Shown: piece after piece, positions 23,882 to 31,359 of the stretch
How positions within the stretch are numbered: the first letter of the stretch is position 1
How the letters are laid out: each line of letters begins with the position of its first letter
Assembly: GCF_042653545.1 (NCBI RefSeq)
Contig: NZ_JBHSIS010000020.1
Coordinates: 310,001 to 374,000 of the forward strand
Reading direction: 5' to 3'
DNA length: 64,000 nt
Origin: Actinophytocola glycyrrhizae
GTDB lineage: Bacteria; Actinomycetota; Actinomycetes; Mycobacteriales; Pseudonocardiaceae
Made by a program: the position numbers and the translations under genes
The notes under the pieces: generated by a model
What the model was told of the DNA's origin: nothing
The model's database searches: none
Seen by the model: the letters and a program-made list of their open reading frames with translations, nothing else

Positions 23882-24966
23882 TGGCGGGCACCTCGTTCTC
23901 CTCGGCGACGCGGCTGGTCGCCGAGCGCGAGATGAAGGCTTTCCTCGGCACCAAGGGGTTCTGGATCGGCCTCGCCGTCATCGTGGCCGGCATCTTCGCG
24001 TTCGCGATCCTGCCCTCGGTGTTCGGCGGCGGCTCCGACAAGGTGGCCGCGGTGGGTACCGAGGTGTCGCGGGAGCTGGCCGGGACCGACCTCGAGGTCC
24101 GTGAGGTCGCCGACGTCGCCGCCGCGGAGGAGCTGGTCCGGTCCGGGGACGTCGACGCGGCGGTCGTGCCGGACACCAGCGGCGACGCGCCGGGCGGTGT
24201 GCGCGTGGTGGCGCTGGACGACGCGCCGAACGACATCGTCGCCCAGCTGTCCGTCTCGCCGCCGGTCGACCTGCTGGACCCCGCCACGGTGGGGGAGGGG
24301 GAGCGGCAGGTCGTGATCATGGTGTTCTCGTTGCTGTTCCTGCTGTTCGGCGTCGGCGGGACCGCGATCGCGCAGAGCACGGTCATCGAGAAGCAGACCC
24401 GCATCGTGGAGATCCTGGTCGCGACGATCCCGGTGCGCGCGATGCTCGCGGGCAAGATCGCCGGGCACGCGCTGCTGACGCTGGGCCAGGTCGTGGTGAT
24501 CGCGATCGCCGCGCCGATCGCGCTGAGCATCGGCGGGCAGACCGAGTTGCTGGCCGTGATGGCGCCCGCGCTGGGGTGGTTCGTGCCGTTCCTGTGCCTG
24601 GGTTTCGTGCTGCTGGCCGCGATGTGGGCGGTGACCGGCTCGCTGGTGAGCAGGCAGGAGGACCTCGGGTCCACGATGGGGCTGGTCATGATGCTGGTGA
24701 TGGGCCCGTACTTCGCGGTGATGTTCTTCTCCGACAACGCGACCGTGATGACCGTGCTGTCCTACGTGCCCTTCTCGGCGGCGATCGCGATGCCCGTCCG
24801 GCTGTTCGCGCAGGAGGCGCAGGTGTGGGAACCGCTGGCGTCGCTGGGTTTGCTGGCCGTGTCGGTGGTGCTGATCGTCCTGCTGGCGAGCAGGCTGTAC
24901 ACGGGTTCCCTGCTGCAGACCGGCGGCAAGGTCCGGCTGTCGAAGGCATGGGCGCACGGCGACTGA
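23881..24966 (+). CDS. ABC-2 type transporter permease (NatB-like)
   Basis: A 361-residue membrane subunit. The first hydrophobic segment is FWIGLAVIVAGIFAFAILPS. A periplasmic-side region of about 110 residues follows, then five more segments from about residue 143 (VVIMVFSLLFLLFGVGGTAI onward). The coupling motif TVIEKQTRIVEILVATIPVR is typical of NatB/ABC-2 permeases. RBS GGAGG, TGATG overlap with the ATPase gene. Function goes with the ATPase. A strong hairpin lies 34 bases after the stop. Confidence 0.92.
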   Translation: MAGTSFSSATRLVAEREMKAFLGTKGFWIGLAVIVAGIFAFAILPSVFGGGSDKVAAVGTEVSRELAGTDLEVREVADVAAAEELVRSGDVDAAVVPDTSGDAPGGVRVVALDDAPNDIVAQLSVSPPVDLLDPATVGEGERQVVIMVFSLLFLLFGVGGTAIAQSTVIEKQTRIVEILVATIPVRAMLAGKIAGHALLTLGQVVVIAIAAPIALSIGGQTELLAVMAPALGWFVPFLCLGFVLLAAMWAVTGSLVSRQEDLGSTMGLVMMLVMGPYFAVMFFSDNATVMTVLSYVPFSAAIAMPVRLFAQEAQVWEPLASLGLLAVSVVLIVLLASRLYTGSLLQTGGKVRLSKAWAHGD

Positions 24967-25000
24967 CGGGCCGGGAGACCGGCCCCGGGGGTGCCGGGAC

Positions 25001-25031
25001 GGAGGCGAGCCTGTCTGCCGGGCTCGCCTCC
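25001..25031. terminator. Perfect 11-base-pair hairpin after ABC operon
   Basis: GGAGGCGAGCC and GGCTCGCCTCC with a 9-base loop, 34 bases after the permease stop. It is convergent with the TetR gene. A second weaker stem, GTCCGCT and AGCGGAC with a 5-base loop (about 25052-25070), lies nearer the TetR end and may serve that gene. Confidence 0.7.
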
Positions 25032-25079
25032 GCGGCCGTCGCGGCCCCGCGGTCCGCTGGCTGAGCGGACGGGCCGCGG

Positions 25080-25682
25080 TCAGCCCGTGACCACGTCCCA
25101 CGCCGCGTCGGCACGCTCGGCCACCGCGACCAGCGTTGCCCGCGACGCACCGTCCCGCGCCTGAACCGACATGCCCTGCATGACCGCGTTGTAGAAGGCG
25201 GCGACCCCGGCCGCGTCGGCCCCGGCAGGCACGTCGCCCTCGGCGATGCCGCGTTCGACCCGGGCCCTGAAGAGACCTTCCATGCCCCTGCGGCGTTCGG
25301 CGAGATGGTCGCGCACGGCCTGGCTGCGGTCGGTGTACGTCGTGGCCGCCAGCACGATCATGCAGCCCCTCGGGTTGTCCGGCTCGGTGTAGGCGACGGC
25401 GTTCGCGCGCAGGGCTCCCACGATCGCGGCCCGCGCGGTCGGCCCGGCCGTCAGCGCCGCCATCGCCGCCGCTCCCTCGGTCTGCTCGTAGAGGGCGACC
25501 GCCTCGCGGAACAGCTCCTCCTTCGACCCGAACGCGGCGTAGAGGCTGGGTGAGTTGATGCCCATGGCCCTGGTGAGGTCGGCCATCGCCGCGCCATCGT
25601 AGCCGTGCTCCCAGAACACCGTCATGGCGTCCCGGAGCGCCGCGGCGCGGTCGAACGTTCGTGGTCTGCCCCGGCCGGCCAT
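25080..25682 (-). CDS. TetR/AcrR family regulator
   Basis: A 200-residue repressor of the NemR/YxaF-like group. The helix-turn-helix reads RAAALRDAMTVFWEHGYDGA, MADLTRAMGINSPSLYAAFG, and the SKEELFREAVALYEQ helix follows. A Cys in NPRGCMIVLAATTY is at the place common in this group. ATG at 25682 is preceded directly by an in-frame GTG (25685). It is divergent from an SDR gene. Two TGTNTC-N4-GNNACA palindromes stand between them, so it probably controls both. Confidence 0.92.
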   Translation of the reverse strand: MAGRGRPRTFDRAAALRDAMTVFWEHGYDGAAMADLTRAMGINSPSLYAAFGSKEELFREAVALYEQTEGAAAMAALTAGPTARAAIVGALRANAVAYTEPDNPRGCMIVLAATTYTDRSQAVRDHLAERRRGMEGLFRARVERGIAEGDVPAGADAAGVAAFYNAVMQGMSVQARDGASRATLVAVAERADAAWDVVTG

Positions 25683-25699
25683 CACGAGCCATCCATTTC

Positions 25700-25773
25700 T
25701 GTATCGAGTGACACAAAAGTCATTGACATCCGTAGCGTACGCCGGGCACGGTGTTTATGTATCAATCGGCACA
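25700..25773. promoter_or_regulatory. Divergent TetR/SDR control region with two inverted operator copies
   Basis: TGTATCGAGTGACACA (25700-25715) and TGTATCAATCGGCACA (25758-25773) are both palindromic in outline (TGT-A-TC...G-ACA). Their outer flanks (ATTTC and GAAAT) extend the match when one copy is inverted. One box adjoins each start codon. TTGACA (25723-25728) lies 18 bases before CACGGT (25747-25752) and may be the promoter of the SDR gene. Binding by the adjacent TetR is inferred. Confidence 0.7.
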
Positions 25774-25786
25774 GAAATGAGGAACG

Positions 25787-26527
25787 ATGCCAGAACTGGC
25801 AGGCAGGGTCGCGCTGGTGACCGGTGGGAGCCGCGGGATCGGGGCGGCCGTCGCCGTGCGGCTCGCGGAGCTCGGCGCCGACGTGGCGATCACCTACGTC
25901 ACCGCGAAGGACCACGCGGACGAGGTGGTCGAGCGGATCGCCGACCACGGCGGGCGCGCGGTCGCCATCGAGGCCGACAGCACCGACGCCGACGCGGTCG
26001 TGCGGTCCGTCGACCGGACGGCGGCCGAGTTCGGCGGGCTGCACATCCTGGTCAACAACGCCGGGGTCTTCCCGTTCGGCCTGATCGACGACACGCCGCT
26101 GGCGGAGGTCGACCGCACGCTCGCGATCCACGCCCGCGCGACGTACGTGGCCAGCCAGGCCGCGCTGCGGCACATGAGCGCGGGCGGCCGGATCGTCTCC
26201 ATCGGCAGCAACCTCGCCGAGCACGTGCCGTTTCCCGGGGTGGCGCTGTACGCGATGACCAAGTCCGCGCTGACCGGGTTCACCAAGGGCCTCGCCCGCG
26301 ACGTGGGTCCGCGCGGCATCACGGCGAACGTCGTGCACCCCGGTTCGACCGACACCGACATGAACCCGGCCGACGGCGACGGCGCCGACGGTCAGCGCGC
26401 GCTGATCCCGCTCGGCCACTACGGCGAGGCGACCGACATCGCGAACACCGTCGCGTTCCTCGCCGGGCCAGGCGGCCGCTTCGTGAACGGCGCGAGCATC
26501 ACCGTCGACGGCGGCACGAACGCGTGA
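25787..26527 (+). CDS. Short-chain dehydrogenase/reductase (SDR)
   Basis: A 246-residue classical SDR. The cofactor loop TGGSRGIGAAVAV is at about residues 12-24, NNAGVFPFG at about 88, catalytic Ser in RIVSIGSNLAEH and Tyr-Lys in LYAMTKSALTGF (Y-x3-K). The C-terminal FVNGASITVDGGTNA is standard. It resembles FabG-like 3-oxoacyl reductases, but its regulation by a TetR partner suggests a role in handling a xenobiotic carbonyl compound. RBS GAGGAA. It ends 6 bases from the convergent BON/SRPBCC gene. Confidence 0.93.
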   Translation: MPELAGRVALVTGGSRGIGAAVAVRLAELGADVAITYVTAKDHADEVVERIADHGGRAVAIEADSTDADAVVRSVDRTAAEFGGLHILVNNAGVFPFGLIDDTPLAEVDRTLAIHARATYVASQAALRHMSAGGRIVSIGSNLAEHVPFPGVALYAMTKSALTGFTKGLARDVGPRGITANVVHPGSTDTDMNPADGDGADGQRALIPLGHYGEATDIANTVAFLAGPGGRFVNGASITVDGGTNA

Positions 26528-26533
26528 CCGCCC

Positions 26534-27559
26534 TCACGGTGCGGTGACCGCGTCGGTCTCCACCGCGGTCTTCAGGTGCGCGAGGCCGTCCTGGAGCCTG
26601 CGGGCCGGGCTGGCGCCGAGGAGCGCCGCGACCGCGTTGCCCACAACGCCCGTGACGGGGTTGCAGGTCAACCGCACCTGTACGCGAGTACGGCCCACAC
26701 CGACCGGGTCGAGCCGCAGCGTGCCCGCGTGGGCGAGGCGCTGGCCGTCGCGGGTCTGCCACGAGAGCCATCTGCCCTCCTCGCGCGCGGTCTCCTCGGC
26801 GTCGAACCCGACGGGCAGCCCGCCGGGACCGCGGATCTCCCAGTGGGACAGCCGCCCGTCCTCGGACCGGTCGACCCGGAGCACGTCCGGCATGATCGCC
26901 GCGAAGTTGCCGTAGTCGCCGACCACCGCCCACACCTGCTCGGGCGTGGCCGTCACGCACACCGCGGCCTGGTGCGTGACGGCCTCCCGGCCCGCGCCGA
27001 CGCCGGTGACCCGGCGCAGCGGGAGGTTGGCCACCGCGCGGGCGCCGACGGCCGCGCCCGTGCCACGCAGGGCCCACGCCAGCGGCGCGGGCGCGCGGCG
27101 GGCGGCCAGCAACGTGCCCGCGGCCGCCGTCCCCGCCAGGAGACGTGTGCTCGGCGACCAGTGCCGTGAGCGGGGCACCCGGCCCGCGCCCTGCAGAGCC
27201 GAGACACCGGCCGTGTCGGCGTGGGTGGTCCATGCCGCGGTCACGCCGTGGACGCCGGGCACCCGCCGCAGTGCGCGGCGCGTGCGGCCCGCCTCGCCCG
27301 CGAGGACGTCGCCGGTGAGCGTGACGTGGCCACCGTCGACGTCGACCCGCACCGCGTGCGGATGGCGGACGTGTCTGCCCAGTTCGGACCGCAGCCGTTC
27401 ATGGAGGACGTCGTCCTCGACGCGGCGCCCCGCCACGAGGTAGCGGGCGGTGGCGAGCACCCCGTGCCCCCGGCTCGCCAGGTCGTGCCCGAGGGCGCGC
27501 CGACCGTGACCGATCCTTCTGGCGACGCGCATGGCCCGGCCCCGCAGCCGCGTACCCAT
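26534..27559 (-). CDS. BON domain and SRPBCC (polyketide cyclase-like) protein
   Basis: A 341-residue protein. The N-terminal part (about 30-110) includes a BON-type segment, HPHAVRVDVDGGHVTLTGDV. A short hydrophobic, Ala-rich stretch (about 135-165) follows. The C-terminal 150 residues form a START-like SRPBCC domain (VCVTATPEQVWAVVGDYGNF, LSHWEIRGPGGLPVGFDAEE) that could bind a hydrophobic ligand or lipid. ATG at 27559 follows GGGAG. Similar BON/SRPBCC proteins occur in actinobacterial stress loci; the function is unknown. A candidate GGGACCTTGTCC box lies about 120 bases upstream. Confidence 0.82.
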   Translation of the reverse strand: MGTRLRGRAMRVARRIGHGRRALGHDLASRGHGVLATARYLVAGRRVEDDVLHERLRSELGRHVRHPHAVRVDVDGGHVTLTGDVLAGEAGRTRRALRRVPGVHGVTAAWTTHADTAGVSALQGAGRVPRSRHWSPSTRLLAGTAAAGTLLAARRAPAPLAWALRGTGAAVGARAVANLPLRRVTGVGAGREAVTHQAAVCVTATPEQVWAVVGDYGNFAAIMPDVLRVDRSEDGRLSHWEIRGPGGLPVGFDAEETAREEGRWLSWQTRDGQRLAHAGTLRLDPVGVGRTRVQVRLTCNPVTGVVGNAVAALLGASPARRLQDGLAHLKTAVETDAVTAP

Positions 27560-27754
27560 CACGATCAGCTCCCTTCCCCGTGCCGCTCTCCCGGGGCGTA
27601 CCGCGGGAGCGACCGGGGCAAACGCGGTGCGGGCACGTGCCACGTTGACTGGTCCCGACCACGAGGACGTGCACGGTGCGGGACCTTGTCCTGGGTCGTG
27701 CGGTGCTGCCCCGGTTGCGGAACCGGCGCCGACCGACGCGGTCGGCCGCAACCC

Positions 27755-28300
27755 TCACCGGCTCACGGGGATCCGGAGCGTCCACGACATCGCGCGGCCC
27801 GACAGTTCCGTCCTGGACAGTGGCGGCACGTCGATGCGCCAGAACGACGCCGGTGTGCCCGCGATCGCCCGCACCACAGCGGCCTTGATCACCGCCGGGG
27901 TGGTGATCGCGACGATGCGGTGGTGGTCGCGGGGGAGTGCGTCGAGCCAGCCACCGACGCGCGCCAGCAGGTCCTGTGTGGACTCCCCGCCGTGCGGGGC
28001 GGCGGCCGGGTCGGTCAGCCACGCGTGCACGGCCGCCGGATCGGACGCGGTCACCTCGTCCAGGGTGCGGCCGCGCCAGGCGCCGTAGTCGCGGTCGCGC
28101 AGGCCGTCGTCCTGGTGCGGAGTGAGTCCCAGCGCTGCCGCGGTCTGGCGGCACCGGGTGTGGGGAGCGCACAGCACCAGGTCCGCCCTCGGCGGGTCGG
28201 GGACGGGAGCCGGGTGCTCGAGTGGCTCGTCGGCGGGAAACGCCGCACGGCGGGTCGCGGACGTCGCGCCGTGGCAGACGAGGACGAGGCGAGTGGTCAT
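27755..28300 (-). CDS. Histidine phosphatase superfamily protein, degenerate active site
   Basis: A 181-residue phosphoglycerate-mutase-like fold protein. The usual RHG motif reads CHG (RLVLVCHGATSATRRAAF), and the second catalytic His region reads IVAITTPAVIK, so both the pocket Arg and the second His look replaced. The DRDYGAWRGRTLDEV block is kept. It is divergent from the riboswitch-controlled cbtBA genes, so a link to cobalt or cobamide metabolism (CobC-like) is suggested by position only. The altered residues make normal phosphatase activity doubtful. RBS AGGAGGA close to the ATG. Confidence 0.82.
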   Translation of the reverse strand: MTTRLVLVCHGATSATRRAAFPADEPLEHPAPVPDPPRADLVLCAPHTRCRQTAAALGLTPHQDDGLRDRDYGAWRGRTLDEVTASDPAAVHAWLTDPAAAPHGGESTQDLLARVGGWLDALPRDHHRIVAITTPAVIKAAVVRAIAGTPASFWRIDVPPLSRTELSGRAMSWTLRIPVSR

Positions 28301-28346
28301 TCTCCTCCTGCCTGTGGCAAGGGATCGATGAGGAATCGACGAGGGA

Positions 28347-28375
28347 TTGACAGGGCTGACGCTGCTGAATACGTT
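28347..28375 (+). promoter_or_regulatory. SigA-type promoter for the cbtBA riboswitch transcript
   Basis: TTGACA (28347-28352) and TACGTT (28370-28375) with the ideal 17-base spacing. It stands directly before the cobalamin riboswitch, whose first stem begins at 28374, so transcription should start a few bases into or just before that stem. Confidence 0.7.
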
Positions 28376-28474
28376 GCGAGAGACCTGATGGTACGAGGAA
28401 GCCGGTGAGAACCCGGCACGGTCGCGCCGCTGTGTGTGCCCACGGGCACGAGTCAGACCCTCCGCCATCGCAAC
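28374..28474 (+). ncRNA. Cobalamin riboswitch upstream of cbtBA
   Basis: The conserved core is present: GAGGAAGCCGGTGAGAACCC from 28395, then CACGGTCGCGCCGCTGTG, and the B12 box GAGTCAGACCCTCC at about 28450. Closing stem GTTGCGA (28374-28380) pairs perfectly with TCGCAAC (28468-28474). The cbtB RBS lies about 30 bases downstream, so coenzyme B12 binding probably hides it or ends transcription. This fits repression of cobalt uptake when B12 is plentiful. Confidence 0.93.
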
Positions 28475-28512
28475 GCTCCACTGACCGGGCCGCACGAGCC
28501 CGAGGAGGCGAC

Positions 28513-28734
28513 ATGTCGCAGGCCGCGCACGCGCCCATTCCCATCGACATCCCCGCGATACCGACGATCCCGGTCCGGCAGATCCTGCCGTGGGCGGTGT
28601 TCGCGGGGTTGCTGCTGCTCATCGTCATGTACTTCGTGAGCACCGAACAGGGCGCCCTGTCCGTGTTCGACGGCACCTACCTGCACGAACTCGTGCACGA
28701 CGGCCGGCACCTGCTCGGCTTCCCGTGCCACTGA
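28513..28734 (+). CDS. cbtB: CbtB, cobalt transporter small subunit
   Basis: A 73-residue protein with one membrane segment (ILPWAVFAGLLLLIVMYFVS) and the diagnostic C-terminal histidine motif, LHELVHDGRHLLGFPCH, which is thought to bind cobalt. CbtB always accompanies CbtA in B12-regulated cobalt uptake. ATG at 28513 follows GAGGAGG. It is under the cobalamin riboswitch just upstream and is followed by cbtA after 5 bases. Confidence 0.93.
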   Translation: MSQAAHAPIPIDIPAIPTIPVRQILPWAVFAGLLLLIVMYFVSTEQGALSVFDGTYLHELVHDGRHLLGFPCH

Positions 28735-28739
28735 ACGGC

Positions 28740-29492
28740 ATGCGCGCCCTGCTCGTCGCCGGTCTGCTCGCCGGCCTGATCGGCGGTGTGCTCGCGTTCG
28801 GGTTCGCCGCGGTGGCAGGAGAACCGCCGGTCGAGGTCGCCATCGCCATCGAGGAGCAGGGCACGGGCGGCCACGACCACGGCGAGAGCGGCGGCCACGA
28901 CCACGGCGCCGAGGTGGCCGAGGTGAGCCGCGACGTGCAGAGCACCTTCGGGCTCGCGATCGCCACCTGCGCGTTCGGCGCCGCGCTCGGCGGGTTGTTC
29001 GCACTCGCTTTCGCGTTCGCCAACGGGCGGATCGGCACGCCGACCCCCCGTGCCACCGCGTGGACCGTGACGGCGGTCGGGTTCGTCGCGTTCGCGTTCG
29101 TGCCCTACCTCGTCTACCCGCCGAACCCGCCCGCGGTCGGGCAGGCGGAGACGATCGGTGAACGGACCGCGGTCTACTTCGCGATGGCCGGGTTGTCGGT
29201 CGTGCTGGCGGTGGTCGCGGTGCGGGTGAGTGCCCGGTTCTCCTGGCTCGGGCGGGTCGGGGCCGGGATCGGGTACGTGGCCGCGGTCGCGGTCGTCGCC
29301 GCGCTGCTGCCCGCGTTCCACGAGGTGCCGGACGACTTCCCGGCGCAGACGCTGTGGGAGTTCCGGCTCGCCTCCCTCGGCACTCAGGCCGTGTTGTGGT
29401 CGACGATCGGGGTCGTGTTCGCCGCGCTGCTCGACCGGGTGGCGCAGCGGGAGACGAAGCGTGCCACGGAAGCCGGGCTCGCGGCCGGGTGA
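28740..29492 (+). CDS. cbtA: CbtA, cobalt transporter subunit
   Basis: A 250-residue integral membrane protein of the CbtA family with about five to six hydrophobic segments. A His-rich loop, GGHDHGESGGHDHG (about residues 43-56), probably captures cobalt. Other family features are FVPYLVYPPNPPAVG and LLPAFHEVPDDFPA. It works with CbtB to bring in cobalt for corrin ring insertion. Its last 109 bases overlap the end of the convergent cobB gene, an unusually long 3' overlap. Confidence 0.93.
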   Translation: MRALLVAGLLAGLIGGVLAFGFAAVAGEPPVEVAIAIEEQGTGGHDHGESGGHDHGAEVAEVSRDVQSTFGLAIATCAFGAALGGLFALAFAFANGRIGTPTPRATAWTVTAVGFVAFAFVPYLVYPPNPPAVGQAETIGERTAVYFAMAGLSVVLAVVAVRVSARFSWLGRVGAGIGYVAAVAVVAALLPAFHEVPDDFPAQTLWEFRLASLGTQAVLWSTIGVVFAALLDRVAQRETKRATEAGLAAG

Positions 29493-30748
29493 GTGTGCAC
29501 ATAGGACGCGTGGTGGCGCGGACCGGCGAACCCGTCCGCGCCACCGCGCCACCGCCACGCAGGCTCGTCGCCGTGGGCCGGGGTGACGGTGGTGCGGTGG
29601 AACTCGTGTCCGGTGAGCCGGGTGCCCGCCGGGTGCAGCACCGAGTCGTGCGGTGCCACCACGTCGCGGTAGCCGAGCGTGAGACCGCCCGTCATGGTCG
29701 CGTCCGCGGGCAGCAGCCCGCACATCGGGTGCCCGTCGAGTGACCGGGTGAGGTACAGCATGCCCGCGCACTCGGCGTGCACCGGCACACCGGCCGCGGC
29801 GACCGCGGAACGCAGTTTCGTGTTGGCGGACAGTTCGGCCGCGTACTGCTCGGGAAACCCGCCCGGCAACACGATTCCGGCCGTGCGGTCCGGCAGCACG
29901 GTGTCCCGCAACGGGTCGACGACCGCGACCTCGGCGCCCGCGGCACACAGCAGCTCGGCGTGTTCGGCGTAGCCGAACGTGAACGCCGGCCCGCCGGCCA
30001 CCGCCACCACCGGCTTGCCTGGCACTGCTGTGATGTCCGGCTCCCACGGCGCGAAACCACCGTTCGACTGTGCCAGGTGGACGATCGCGGCCAGGTCGAC
30101 GCCCGCCGTGACGAGGTCGGCCATCGCGGCCACCGCACGCACGGCGGCCGGTCCGTGCTCCGCGGCGGTCACCAGCCCGAGGTGGCGCGAGGGCACCTCG
30201 ACCGCCGCGTTCCGGTGCAGCACACCGAGCACGGCCAGCCCGACTTCCTCGCACGCGTCCCGCAGCACCGCCTCGTGCCGTGCCGACCCGACCTGGTTGA
30301 GGATCACCCCGGACAGCCGCACACCGGGCCGCCAGGTGCGGAACCCGTGCAGCAGCGCGGCGATGCTCGAACCGTGGCCCCGCGTGTCGACCACCAGGAC
30401 GACCGGTGCGCCGAGCAGCCCGGCGACGTGCGCGGTCGACCCGAACCCGTCGGCGCCGACCTTCCCGTCGAACAGGCCCATGACGCCCTCGACGACCGCG
30501 AGGTCCGCGCCCGCCGACCCGTGCGCGAACAACGGGCCCACCAGGGACTCGCCGACCAGCACCGGATCGAGGTTGCGGCCGGGACGGCCCGCCGCGATCG
30601 TGTGGTAGCCGGGGTCGATGTAGTCCGGGCCGACCTTGAACGGCGCCACCCGGTGCCCCGCCCCGCGCAGCGCGGCCATCAGACCCGTTGCCACGACGGT
30701 CTTCCCGCTGCCGGACGACGGCGCCGCGACGACGAGCGCCGGTGTCAC
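29384..30748 (-). CDS. cobB: Cobyrinate a,c-diamide synthase (CobB)
   Basis: A 454-residue ATP- and glutamine-dependent amidase that amidates the a and c carboxylates of (hydrogeno)byrinic acid. The N-terminal synthetase domain has APSSGSGKT (about 10-17) and VGPDYIDPGYH. The C-terminal glutaminase domain has the nucleophile Cys in VHAECAGMLYL (about 328) and the closing His in SYVHTHP. The GTG start overlaps the cobO stop (GTGA). The last 20 residues extend past the usual family end into sequence antisense to cbtA. It is third in the riboswitch-led operon after the chelatase and cobO genes. Confidence 0.94.
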   Translation of the reverse strand: MTPALVVAAPSSGSGKTVVATGLMAALRGAGHRVAPFKVGPDYIDPGYHTIAAGRPGRNLDPVLVGESLVGPLFAHGSAGADLAVVEGVMGLFDGKVGADGFGSTAHVAGLLGAPVVLVVDTRGHGSSIAALLHGFRTWRPGVRLSGVILNQVGSARHEAVLRDACEEVGLAVLGVLHRNAAVEVPSRHLGLVTAAEHGPAAVRAVAAMADLVTAGVDLAAIVHLAQSNGGFAPWEPDITAVPGKPVVAVAGGPAFTFGYAEHAELLCAAGAEVAVVDPLRDTVLPDRTAGIVLPGGFPEQYAAELSANTKLRSAVAAAGVPVHAECAGMLYLTRSLDGHPMCGLLPADATMTGGLTLGYRDVVAPHDSVLHPAGTRLTGHEFHRTTVTPAHGDEPAWRWRGGADGFAGPRHHASYVHTHPAASPASVARFVSRCATRSSSAANTTPIVDHNTA

Positions 30749-31359
30749 CACTCGATCCCCTTCTGGCCCTTGGCTCCGGTGTCCATGGGGTGTTTGACCT
30801 TGGTCATCTCGGTGACGAGGTCCGCGGCCGCGACCAGCTCGGGTGCCGCGTCGCGGCCGGTGATCACCACGTGCTGGTGTCCGGGCCGGTTCGTCAGCGT
30901 CTCGACCACCTCGCCCACGTCGACCCACCCCCACTTCATCGGGTAGGTGAACTCGTCGAGCACGTAGAGGGTGTGGCGTTGCTCGCGCAACCTGGCGCTG
31001 ATCTCCCGCCAGCCCTCGCGGGCCGCCTCCGCGTGGTCGACCTCCGTGCCGGGTTTGCGGGACCACGACCAGCCTGCGCCCATCTTGTGCCACTCGACCG
31101 GACCGCCCTGGCCGGTCCGCTCGTGCACCTCGCCGAGCGCGAGCAACGCGGTCTCCTCGCCCACCTTCCACTTGGCGGACTTGACGAACTGGAACACCCC
31201 GACCGGCCAGCCCTGGTTCCATGCCCGCAGCGCCAGCCCGAACGCGGCGGTCGACTTGCCCTTCATCGGCCCGGTGTGGACGATCAGCAGCGGGCGGTTG
31301 CGGCGCTGGCGGGTGGTGAGCCCGTCGTCCGGGACGGCGTCCGGTTTTCCCTGGGGCAT
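30745..31359 (-). CDS. cobO: Cob(I)yrinic acid a,c-diamide adenosyltransferase (CobO)
   Basis: A 204-residue BtuR/CobO-type ATP:corrinoid adenosyltransferase that attaches the 5'-deoxyadenosyl ligand to cobalt. The P-loop is VHTGPMKGKSTAAFGLALRA (about 28-47). Family blocks FQFVKSAKWKVGEE, YVLDEFTYPMKWGWVD and VVITGRDAAPELV are all present. It starts with a one-base TGATG overlap with the chelatase gene and ends in GTGA with cobB, so all three are coupled. Confidence 0.95.
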   Translation of the reverse strand: MPQGKPDAVPDDGLTTRQRRNRPLLIVHTGPMKGKSTAAFGLALRAWNQGWPVGVFQFVKSAKWKVGEETALLALGEVHERTGQGGPVEWHKMGAGWSWSRKPGTEVDHAEAAREGWREISARLREQRHTLYVLDEFTYPMKWGWVDVGEVVETLTNRPGHQHVVITGRDAAPELVAAADLVTEMTKVKHPMDTGAKGQKGIEW

